The notes below the pieces were generated by a model. That model saw only the letters and a program-made list of their open reading frames with translations. It was not told the DNA's origin and ran no database searches. The position numbers and the translations under genes are program-made. This document shows, one piece after another, positions 43,299 to 52,712 of a stretch of 64,000 bases of DNA (its first letter is position 1; every line of letters starts with the position of its first letter). The stretch is from Shinella sp. XGS7 (lineage in GTDB: Bacteria > Pseudomonadota > Gammaproteobacteria > Burkholderiales > Burkholderiaceae_C): positions 399,501 to 463,500 of the forward strand of contig NZ_CP084758.1 of the NCBI RefSeq assembly GCF_020535565.1, written 5' to 3'.

Positions 43299-44327
43299 TC
43301 AGCCTCCCGCCCCCGCGGCGCGCAGGGCCGCGAACTGCGGCGCCGGCTCGGGCGGGCTCCAGCGCCAGGGCAAGGCCCCGGCCCGCCACAGTCCGGCCGC
43401 CACCCGCAGGCGCAGCAGGCGCCGGGCGCCGGGCCAGGGCGAGAGATCGGCCCCGGGCTCGCCGGGCCAGAGCAGCTCGGCCCGTGCGCTGAGATGCAGC
43501 AGGCCGCCTTGCTCGTAGTCCACGAAGAGCAGGCCCGCCCAGGGATGCAGGGCCAGATTGCCCAGGGTGTTGAAGAACTGGTTGCCGGGGTAGTCGGGCA
43601 GCAGCAGGGTGAGGCCGCCGCCCTCCTCTCCCATGTCGTCCTCCTGCATCCGCACAAAGCCCGGCTCGCCGCCGCGGTGCGAAACATCCACGCCCTGCCA
43701 GGCCTGGGCGCCCGCCTGGGCCTGGGGCGCGGCGGCGCTGGCGATGAAGAGGCTGTCGCTGCGCGCGATCAGGGCGCGGGCCGCGGCATCAAGACCTGGC
43801 CCCAGGGCCTGGGCCGGCGCGCGCTGGCGCGCCTGCGGCGCCAGCGGCAGGGGCCGGCGCGCCTGGATGTACTTGGGGCAGTTGCCAAAGCTCTGCTGCA
43901 CCGCCAGGCTGAGGCTGCCATCGGCCCCATGCGCCAGCAGGCGGCCGTTCATGCGATTGCGCCGGCGTGTGTGCGGCTCCAGACCCAGCACGCCCACGGC
44001 AGCGCCGGGCTGCAGGCGGGCCAGCACCGGGTCATCGCTTGCGGGCTCGGCGGCGATCTGCATATGGCGCGCATCCGGCGTGTGCACAAAGCCCGGCAGG
44101 CCGGCCAGCAGGGTGGCCCAGGGCCGGCCGCTGGCCGGGTCCAGGGCGCCCAGCAGCAGGGTGGGCAGCTTCTCGAAGAGCTCGCGATGCTGGTCCGGCA
44201 TATGGTCGCGCAGCACCAGGGCACCGATCTCGGCCATGCGCTCGCGCACGCCCAGGCGGGCCTGCAGGGCCTGCTCGCCGGCATGGAAGGCGGGGGCCGC
44301 CGCCTGGGAAGTTTGCGGGGCGTTCAT
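43299..44327 (-). CDS. Pyridoxamine 5'-phosphate oxidase-related flavin-binding protein
   Basis: 342 residues. Seen: GVRERMAEIGALVLRDHMPDQHRELFEKLPTLLLGALDPASGRPWATLLAGLPGFV (start of a split-barrel flavin domain), VGVLGLEPHTRRRNRMNGRL, QSFGNCPKYIQARR, then a second barrel-like half, TLLLPDYPGNQFFNTLGNLALHPWAGLLFVDYEQGGLLHLSARAELLW. This matches the PNPOx-like family in which NCPKYIQ is conserved. Likely FMN- or F420-like cofactor binding; reaction unknown. Its ATG overlaps the GST stop by one base, and such proteins are often fused or paired with GST or ferredoxin parts. Confidence 0.82.
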   Translation of the reverse strand: MNAPQTSQAAAPAFHAGEQALQARLGVRERMAEIGALVLRDHMPDQHRELFEKLPTLLLGALDPASGRPWATLLAGLPGFVHTPDARHMQIAAEPASDDPVLARLQPGAAVGVLGLEPHTRRRNRMNGRLLAHGADGSLSLAVQQSFGNCPKYIQARRPLPLAPQARQRAPAQALGPGLDAAARALIARSDSLFIASAAAPQAQAGAQAWQGVDVSHRGGEPGFVRMQEDDMGEEGGGLTLLLPDYPGNQFFNTLGNLALHPWAGLLFVDYEQGGLLHLSARAELLWPGEPGADLSPWPGARRLLRLRVAAGLWRAGALPWRWSPPEPAPQFAALRAAGAGG

Positions 44328-44974
44328 CACAGCCGGTCCGGCAGGGGAATGAAACCGGGCAGGGCCTCCACCCGCGCCAGCCAGTCGCGCAGCGGCGCCT
44401 GGCGGGCCTGCAGCAGGCCGGCCAGATGCGCCTGGGAGCAATAGCTGTAGAGCGCCACATCGGCCAGGCCCGGCGCCTCGCCACCCAGCAGCCAGCGCCG
44501 GCCATCGCCCAGCTCGGCCTGCATGAAGTCCAGCAGGCGGCCGCCGCGGGCCAGGCTCTCGGGGCTGGGCTCGCGGCCGGTGATGGCCGCAAAGCGGGCC
44601 GCGGCCACGCCGAAGTCCAGCAGGCCCGCCGCCAGGGAGAACCAGCGCTGCAGCCGGGCTTGAGCCAGGGGCGAGGCGGGCCACCAGGCCGGTGCATAGC
44701 GCTGGGCCAGGTAGACCAGGATGGCATTGCTGTCGACCAGGGTCAGCAGGCCGCCGTCCTCGCCCACCTCGGCATTCGGATCCTGCAGCACCGGCAACTG
44801 GCCCAGGGGATTGAGGGCCAGGAACTCGGGCCGGCGCTGGGCGCCGCCGGGCAGGTCAACGTCCACGGCTTCATAGGGCAGACCCAGCAGGGACAGCATC
44901 AGCTCCACGCGATGGCAATGGCCGGACACCGCCATGCGGTGCAGGATGAAGGGCTTCAGGGCTTGGGCATTCAT
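44327..44974 (-). CDS. Glutathione S-transferase family protein
   Basis: 215 residues: N-terminal thioredoxin-like domain (FILHRMAVSGHCHRVELMLSLLGLPYEAVDVDL, GQLPVLQD, LVDSNAILVYLAQRY) and C-terminal helical domain (ARFAAITGREPSPESLARGGRLLDFMQAEL, APGLADVALYSY). The SGHCHRVE turn holds the likely Ser/Cys at the glutathione site. Translationally coupled to the PNPOx-like gene and divergent from a LysR regulator, which probably controls both. Confidence 0.92.
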   Translation of the reverse strand: MNAQALKPFILHRMAVSGHCHRVELMLSLLGLPYEAVDVDLPGGAQRRPEFLALNPLGQLPVLQDPNAEVGEDGGLLTLVDSNAILVYLAQRYAPAWWPASPLAQARLQRWFSLAAGLLDFGVAAARFAAITGREPSPESLARGGRLLDFMQAELGDGRRWLLGGEAPGLADVALYSYCSQAHLAGLLQARQAPLRDWLARVEALPGFIPLPDRL

Positions 44975-45027
44975 GGTGGAACTCGTAGGGAGAAGACAGG
45001 GTTCACACCTTATTCATTGCATAGGAA

Positions 45028-45066
45028 GCGCGAAATACCGATAGTCCAGCTTTCAGAATTTCGCGC
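45028..45066. promoter_or_regulatory. Candidate LysR operator
   Basis: GCGCGAAAT (45028-45036) and ATTTCGCGC (45058-45066) are perfect inverted repeats with a 21-base spacer in the 105-base gap between the GST and lysR starts. Paired sites of this kind are usual for LysR regulators. Confidence 0.55.
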
Positions 45067-45079
45067 CAAGAAAGAATCC

Positions 45080-45985
45080 ATGGACCATCTGGAACAGCTG
45101 CGCTGCCTGGTCGCGGTGGCGGATGCCGGCAGCCTGGCCGGGGCGGCGCGCCGCCTGGGCGTCTCGGCCCCGGCGGTGACGCGGGGCATCGCGGCCCTGG
45201 AGGCCAAGCTGGGGGCGGTGCTGATACAGCGCAGCACCCGCTCCCTGCGCCTGAGCGATGCGGGCGAGCGCTTCATTGCCGACTGCCGCCGCATCCTGGC
45301 CGATCTGGACGAGGCCCAGGCCGCCGTGACCGGCCTGCAGAGCGAGGCGCGCGGCCTGCTCTCGCTGACGGCGCCGCAGATGTTCGGCCGCCTGCATGTG
45401 GCGCCCATCGTGCTGGAGTTTCTGCGCGAACAGCCGCGGGTGCAGCTGCGCTGCATGCTGGCCGACCGCCTGGTGCATCTGCTGGACGAGGGCATCGATG
45501 TCGCGGTGCGCATCGCCCAGCTGCCCGACTCGGGGCTCACCGCCCTGCCGGTGGGCAGCCTGCGCCGCCTGGTGGTGGCTTCGCCCGCCTATCTGGCGCG
45601 CGCGGGCCGGCCCGAGCATCCGCAGGAGCTGGCGCAGCACCGGGCCGTGGGCTTTTCCTTCGACGCGGTGCAGCCCCGGCCCTGGAATTTTGGCGAGGGC
45701 CTGACGGTGCAGCCCCATTTCGCCTGGGTCACGAACAGCAATGAGGTGGCCGTGGCCGCCGCCGAGGCCGGCGAGGGCCTGCTGCGCTGCCTGGCCTACC
45801 AGGCCGCCGAGGGCCTGCGCGCCGGGCGCCTGGTGGCGCTGATGGAGGCGCATGAGCCGCCGCCGGTGCCGGTGCACATCGTTTATCCGGCGGGGCGGCG
45901 CGCGCCCGCCAAGGTGCGGGCCTTCATCGAGTTCGCCGCCCAGCGCCTGCGCGCCGAGCCGGTGCTGCAGGGCGGCGGCTGGTAG
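45080..45985 (+). CDS. LysR family transcriptional regulator
   Basis: 301 residues. Helix-turn-helix at 1-60 (MDHLEQLRCLVAVADAGSLAGAARRLGVSAPAVTRGIAALEAKLGAVLIQRSTRSLRLSDAG), then the substrate-binding-type effector domain (GLLSLTAPQMFGRLHVAPIVLEFL, HIVYPAGRRAPAKVRAFIEF). The effector domain is of the CrgA-like group by its HIVYP..R..PAKVRAF ending. Divergent from the GST/PNPOx-like pair. ATG 45080 aligns with the family start, with AAGAAAG upstream. Confidence 0.94.
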   Translation: MDHLEQLRCLVAVADAGSLAGAARRLGVSAPAVTRGIAALEAKLGAVLIQRSTRSLRLSDAGERFIADCRRILADLDEAQAAVTGLQSEARGLLSLTAPQMFGRLHVAPIVLEFLREQPRVQLRCMLADRLVHLLDEGIDVAVRIAQLPDSGLTALPVGSLRRLVVASPAYLARAGRPEHPQELAQHRAVGFSFDAVQPRPWNFGEGLTVQPHFAWVTNSNEVAVAAAEAGEGLLRCLAYQAAEGLRAGRLVALMEAHEPPPVPVHIVYPAGRRAPAKVRAFIEFAAQRLRAEPVLQGGGW

Positions 45986-46019
45986 GCCGCGCACCCCGCG
46001 CCCCGGGCCCGGCCCGGGC

Positions 46020-48653
<2,634 letters not shown>

Positions 48654-48774
48654 GGTCTCTATTTCTATCAGGTGCGCCAGCATGGCGACGCGACCTGCCT
48701 ACAATCCGGCCTCGCGCGCACGTACGCACACACGTACGCGCGCACCCATGATTTCAATGTACCGAACTCGGACG

Positions 48775-49248
48775 ATGACGCAAGCCGCTGCCAAGACGCC
48801 CTCCCGACGCCTCCAGGTCAAGCGCTCCGGCGTCCATGGGCGGGGCGTCTATGCCGCCCGCCACATCGAGGCCGGCGAGGTCCTGATCGAGTACACGGGC
48901 GAGCGCATCGATTGGGACGAGGCCCTGCGCCGCCACCCGCACGATCCCCAGCAGCCCGACCACACCTTCTACTTCCACATCGAAGGCGGGCAGGTGATCG
49001 ACGCGCTGTACGGCGGCAACAGCTCGCGCTGGATCAACCACAGCTGCGACCCCAACTGCGAGGCCGAGGAAACCCCGGAAGGCAGGGTTTTCATCAAGGC
49101 CCTGCGCGACCTCCTGCCGGGCGAAGAGTTGTTCTACGACTACGGGCTTGTCATCGATGAACGGTACACGCCCAAGCTGAAGAAGCAGTTCGCCTGTTAT
49201 TGCGGCAGCGCCAGCTGCCGTGGCACGATGCTCGCGCCGAAACGATAG
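48775..49248 (+). CDS. SET domain protein methyltransferase
   Basis: 157 residues, almost only a SET domain: RLQVKRSGVHGRGVYAARHIEAGEVLIEYTGERI, SSRWINHSCDPNCEAEE (the NHSC SAM-binding pseudoknot), GEELFYDYGLV (catalytic Tyr) and the post-SET-like CYCGSASCRG. It transfers methyl groups to lysine of a protein target that is not known in bacteria. Short stand-alone SET proteins of this type occur in Burkholderiales and resemble eukaryotic SET domains. ATG 48775 is chosen; two ATGs upstream in frame add only MISMYRTRT. Confidence 0.9.
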   Translation: MTQAAAKTPSRRLQVKRSGVHGRGVYAARHIEAGEVLIEYTGERIDWDEALRRHPHDPQQPDHTFYFHIEGGQVIDALYGGNSSRWINHSCDPNCEAEETPEGRVFIKALRDLLPGEELFYDYGLVIDERYTPKLKKQFACYCGSASCRGTMLAPKR

Positions 49249-49254
49249 AACGAC

Positions 49255-50130
49255 ATGGCGGAACAACATCAGCACTGGGGCGTCGAGGCCCTCTGGCAAG
49301 ACCTGGAACCCCTGCTGCCGGGCATGAGCATCGAGGTGCTGGCCCGCACCGAATCCACCAACACCACGCTGCTGGAGCGCGTGCGCAGCGAGCAGCGCCA
49401 GCGCGGCAGCCTGGAGCCCAATCCCTATGGCCGCCGCGCCTACGACCTGCAGCCCTGCCTGCTGGTAGCCGAGCATCAGACCCATGGCCGCGGCCGCATG
49501 GGCCGCAGCTGGCACGCCACGCCGGGCGCCTCGCTGACCTTCTCCCTGTCCCTGCCCCTGGCGCCGGCCGACTGGTCGGGCCTGTCCCTGGTGGTGGGCT
49601 GCGCCGTGGCCGAGGCCCTGGAGCCCCTGGCCGAGGGCCAGAGCCCGCGCCTGGCCCTGAAATGGCCCAATGATCTGTGGCTGGACGGTCGCAAGCTGGG
49701 CGGCGTGCTCATCGAAACCGTGCAGGCCGGCGGCCAGCGCATGGCCGTGGTGGGCGTGGGTCTGAACATCCTGGCCGCCGAACCCCAGAGCGGCGAGACC
49801 CCCAGCTACAGCACCGGCTTCGCCAGCCTGGCCGAGCTGGAGGCAGGCTGGACCGCGCCGGCCGCCCTGGCGCGCATCGCCCGCCCTCTGATCGAGGCCT
49901 TGCTGGCCTTCCCGCAACAGGGCTTCGCCAGCTGGCAGGCCCGCTATGCCCGGCGTGACTACCTGGCTGGCCGCGCCGTGACGGCCGGCACCCAGGAGGG
50001 CCTGGTCCAGGGCGTGAACGCCCAGGGCGAGCTGCTGCTGCAGACCGCCAGCGGCCCGCAGAGCGTGGTGAGCGGCGAGGTCAGCGTGCGCCTGGCCCAG
50101 GCGGGTGCCGGCCACGACGGGGGCCGCTGA
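49255..50130 (+). CDS. birA: Biotin--[acetyl-CoA-carboxylase] ligase
   Basis: 291 residues. Catalytic domain: ARTESTNTTLLER, VAEHQTHGRGRMGRSWHATPGASLTFSLSL (biotinyl-AMP loop GRGRMGR), LKWPNDLWLDGRKLGGVLIET and VGVGLNI. The C-terminal SH3-like cap includes LVQGVNAQGELLLQTASGPQSVVSGEVSVR. It lacks the N-terminal DNA-binding domain of E. coli BirA, so it is a ligase only. Biotinylates AccB. It starts six bases after the SET gene's stop and is followed four bases later by a SPOR-like gene. Confidence 0.94.
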   Translation: MAEQHQHWGVEALWQDLEPLLPGMSIEVLARTESTNTTLLERVRSEQRQRGSLEPNPYGRRAYDLQPCLLVAEHQTHGRGRMGRSWHATPGASLTFSLSLPLAPADWSGLSLVVGCAVAEALEPLAEGQSPRLALKWPNDLWLDGRKLGGVLIETVQAGGQRMAVVGVGLNILAAEPQSGETPSYSTGFASLAELEAGWTAPAALARIARPLIEALLAFPQQGFASWQARYARRDYLAGRAVTAGTQEGLVQGVNAQGELLLQTASGPQSVVSGEVSVRLAQAGAGHDGGR

Positions 50131-50134
50131 GGCC

Positions 50135-50839
50135 ATGATGCTGCGCGCCCTGGCCCTCATCCTGCTGCTGGCAAACCTCCTCTTCTTCGGCTGGTCCCAG
50201 GGCTGGCTGGACAAGCTGCTGAGCCGCCAGCATCCCGACCGCGAACCCGAGCGCCTGCAGCTCGAAACGCATCCCGAACGTCTGCGTCTGCTCAGCCCGC
50301 AGGCCGCCATGGCGCTGCAGACCCGCGCCTGCCTGGAGCTGGGACCGCTCCATGGCGAGGACAGCCTGCGCGCCGCCCGCGCGGCCCTGGGCCAGCTGGG
50401 CGTGGCCGAGAGCGACTGGAAGCTGCAGAGCAGCGAGCAGGCCGGCCTCTGGGCCGTGGCCACCATCAAGCTGGGCTCGGCCGACTTCCGTGCCCGCAAG
50501 GAAGAGACCTACAAGCGCATGAAGCTGGCCTACGAGCCCCTGCAGGGCCTGCCGGACGAGCAGCCCAGCCTGGTGCTGAGCCAGCATCCCAGCGAGAAGG
50601 CCGCCGAGGCCGCGCTGGACGCTTTTGAGCAGCGTGCCCTCAAGGGCCTGCGGGTGCTGCAGCTGCGCCCGGCCCAGGCCCGCCACATGCTGAGCCTGCC
50701 GCGGGCCGATGCCGCCCTGCAGGCCCAGCTGCAAAGCCTGCTGGCCAGCGGCCGCGAGCCCGCCCTGGCGGGCGCCGCGCTCAAGGCCTGCGCCCCCGAA
50801 GCCGCGGCCAGCGCGCCGGCCTCGGCCGCTTCGCGCTGA
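50135..50839 (+). CDS. SPOR-like membrane-anchored protein
   Basis: 234 residues with one N-terminal membrane span (MMLRALALILLLANLLFFGWSQGWL) and a periplasmic part with CLELGPLHGEDSLRAARAALGQLGVAESDWKL and ASIKLGSADFRARKEETYKRMKLAYEPL-like blocks, reminiscent of SPOR domain folds that bind denuded peptidoglycan. Such a gene follows birA (often with coaX) in many Burkholderiales. coaX is not seen here. Low-complexity Ala tail. Function is inferred from context. Confidence 0.72.
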   Translation: MMLRALALILLLANLLFFGWSQGWLDKLLSRQHPDREPERLQLETHPERLRLLSPQAAMALQTRACLELGPLHGEDSLRAARAALGQLGVAESDWKLQSSEQAGLWAVATIKLGSADFRARKEETYKRMKLAYEPLQGLPDEQPSLVLSQHPSEKAAEAALDAFEQRALKGLRVLQLRPAQARHMLSLPRADAALQAQLQSLLASGREPALAGAALKACAPEAAASAPASAASR

Positions 50840-50855
50840 GGCGGCCCCGCCGCAC

Positions 50856-52625
50856 TCAAGGTGCGGCGTCGTCGGCGCCCTCGTCCTGGCGGCGCCGGCC
50901 CAGGGCCGCGCCTGCGGCCACCAGGGCAAACAGCCAGGCCAGGCTGCTGGCACCGCCACCACCGCCGCCGCCACTGCTGCTCGTGCTGGTGTCCGTCGTG
51001 GTGGTCGCTGGCGCTGGGGCGGGCGCGGGAGCCGGTGCCGGCGTGGCCGCCGCCACTGCGGCGGCGGCATCCAGCATGCCCGCGCCGCAGGTGCTGGTGG
51101 TGCAATAGCACTCGTCCTGGGTCAGGCTGCCGGGCGCCTGGCATTGCGGAATGCCGGCCGTGGCACCGCTGCTCACAAAGGCCCGTGCGCTGCTGCGCAG
51201 CAGGCTGCTCACCTGGCTGGGCGTCAGGCTGGGCTGCTGGGCCAGCATGAGAGCCACGGTGCCGCTCACCAGGGGCGTTGAGAAACTGGTACCCACGCCT
51301 CTGGGCTCGTAATAGTTGTCACCAGCAATAGGCGCTCGTGTGCCGCTGTTGCTGGTGCTGAGGATGGGGTAGAGGCAGGGGCCTGTTAGATTGACGCAGT
51401 TACCGGCGGGGGCAGAAATCGTGACCTCCGGGCCCAGACTAGACTTCCCTTGCTTGGAGCCCAGATGCCTGAGACCACCAACCGTGATCACACCTGGACA
51501 ATTCCCGGGCAAACTGACAGCCTGACCATCGCTATTGCCAGCAGCTGCAACCACCACCACATTGCGCGCTGCCAGCGCCGTAATCGCATCGCGATAGAGA
51601 GAGGCACTCCCACCGACACAGTCACCAGCCCCCCCGAGGCTAAGGTTCAGAACTCGCGCGGGATTGGGATTGCTCGGCAAACCGGGAACAGTCAAGCCTC
51701 CGGCCCACTTCATGCCGCTAACAATATCCGAATCGAAGCCCCCGCATTTGCCCAGCACCCGCACCGGCAGGATCCTGCTGCCCCAGGCCACGCCCGCCAT
51801 GCCCAGGCCGTTGTTGCTGGCCGCGGCGATCAGGCCAGCAACGCGGGTGCCGTGCCAGCTGCTGGGCTTGACCTCGGCGCTGGTGCAGGAGCTGCCCAGG
51901 GTGCCGGCGTCGACCTCGGCCTGGGTCACCCAGTCGCCGGGATCGGAGGGGTCGGCGTCGGCTCCATCGCCGTCATTGCTGATGGCCAGGGACAGCGCGC
52001 TGCTGCTGGAATAGCCCACCAGGTCATAGCCCGGCAAGACCTGGCCCGCCAGGTCGGGATGATCGGCGCGTATGCCGGTGTCCAGCACCGCCACCACGAT
52101 GGAGGAGCTGCCGGTCTGGCGGTCCCAGGCGGCCGGGGCATTGATGGCCGAGACCAGCTCGCTGGTGGGCGTCTTCAGGTACCACTGGCCCACGGCCGGG
52201 CTGTTGCCGGGGCCTACGGCGTAATAGGGATCGTTGGGCACGGCCATGATCTGGCGGCGCTGGTCCACCACGGCCAGCTCCACCTCGCCGTCCTGGGCCA
52301 GGCGGCGCGCCAGGGCCTCGGAGCTGAGGCCGTGGGCCAGCAGCACATGGGTGCGCTCGTCCAGGCTCAGGCGCGCCTGCAGGGCGCGGCCGGTGCGCAG
52401 GCCCAGGGCATAGGCCCGGTTCTGCGCGATCTCGCGGGCCTCGGCCACGCGCACCTTGGCGCTCATGGGCTGGGCGAGCACGCTCTGGGCCGTGCTCTTG
52501 AAGCGCACGATGACGCGCGCCTGTTCGGCAAGCGCCTCGGTCTGGGCGTGGGCGCCGGCAAAACCCAGAGCCAGGGACAGGGCCAGCAGGGTGGGACAGG
52601 GCGAACGGGGCGTGCTGCGATTCAT
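50856..52625 (-). CDS. Secreted S8 family serine protease (subtilase) with GlyGly-CTERM-like tail
   Basis: 589 residues: signal peptide (PTLLALSLALGFAGAHA), propeptide (ARVIVRFKS...), catalytic domain with Asp in VLDTGIRADHPDL, His in SSWHGTRVAGLIAA, Ser in GTSFSTPLVSGTVAL. A C-terminal ECYCTTSTCGAGMLDAAAAVAA, an Ala-Pro spacer, seven Gly, a hydrophobic span and GRRR end the protein: the pattern of GlyGly-CTERM proteins cut by rhombosortase. From about 51290 to 51740 the coding is lower in GC (55-62% in sampled lines) with codons like CTA, AGG, GGT, TCT, unlike the rest. Paralog of the next gene. Confidence 0.9.
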   Translation of the reverse strand: MNRSTPRSPCPTLLALSLALGFAGAHAQTEALAEQARVIVRFKSTAQSVLAQPMSAKVRVAEAREIAQNRAYALGLRTGRALQARLSLDERTHVLLAHGLSSEALARRLAQDGEVELAVVDQRRQIMAVPNDPYYAVGPGNSPAVGQWYLKTPTSELVSAINAPAAWDRQTGSSSIVVAVLDTGIRADHPDLAGQVLPGYDLVGYSSSSALSLAISNDGDGADADPSDPGDWVTQAEVDAGTLGSSCTSAEVKPSSWHGTRVAGLIAAASNNGLGMAGVAWGSRILPVRVLGKCGGFDSDIVSGMKWAGGLTVPGLPSNPNPARVLNLSLGGAGDCVGGSASLYRDAITALAARNVVVVAAAGNSDGQAVSLPGNCPGVITVGGLRHLGSKQGKSSLGPEVTISAPAGNCVNLTGPCLYPILSTSNSGTRAPIAGDNYYEPRGVGTSFSTPLVSGTVALMLAQQPSLTPSQVSSLLRSSARAFVSSGATAGIPQCQAPGSLTQDECYCTTSTCGAGMLDAAAAVAAATPAPAPAPAPAPATTTTDTSTSSSGGGGGGGASSLAWLFALVAAGAALGRRRQDEGADDAAP

Positions 52626-52712
52626 GGACGGACTCCAGCGGGACTGCGCAGGCCAGTGTAGGCGCAGCACCCCGCCGGGCCGTGTGAAAAAGACCCGTCT
52701 GGCGGCCCCGAT

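Noticed and set aside
40227-44444. A 1405-codon open frame on the plus strand
   Set aside because: It runs antisense across the AEC, kinase, and PNPOx-like genes; its translation is Gln/Gly/Ala/His-rich low complexity typical of shadows in high-GC DNA.
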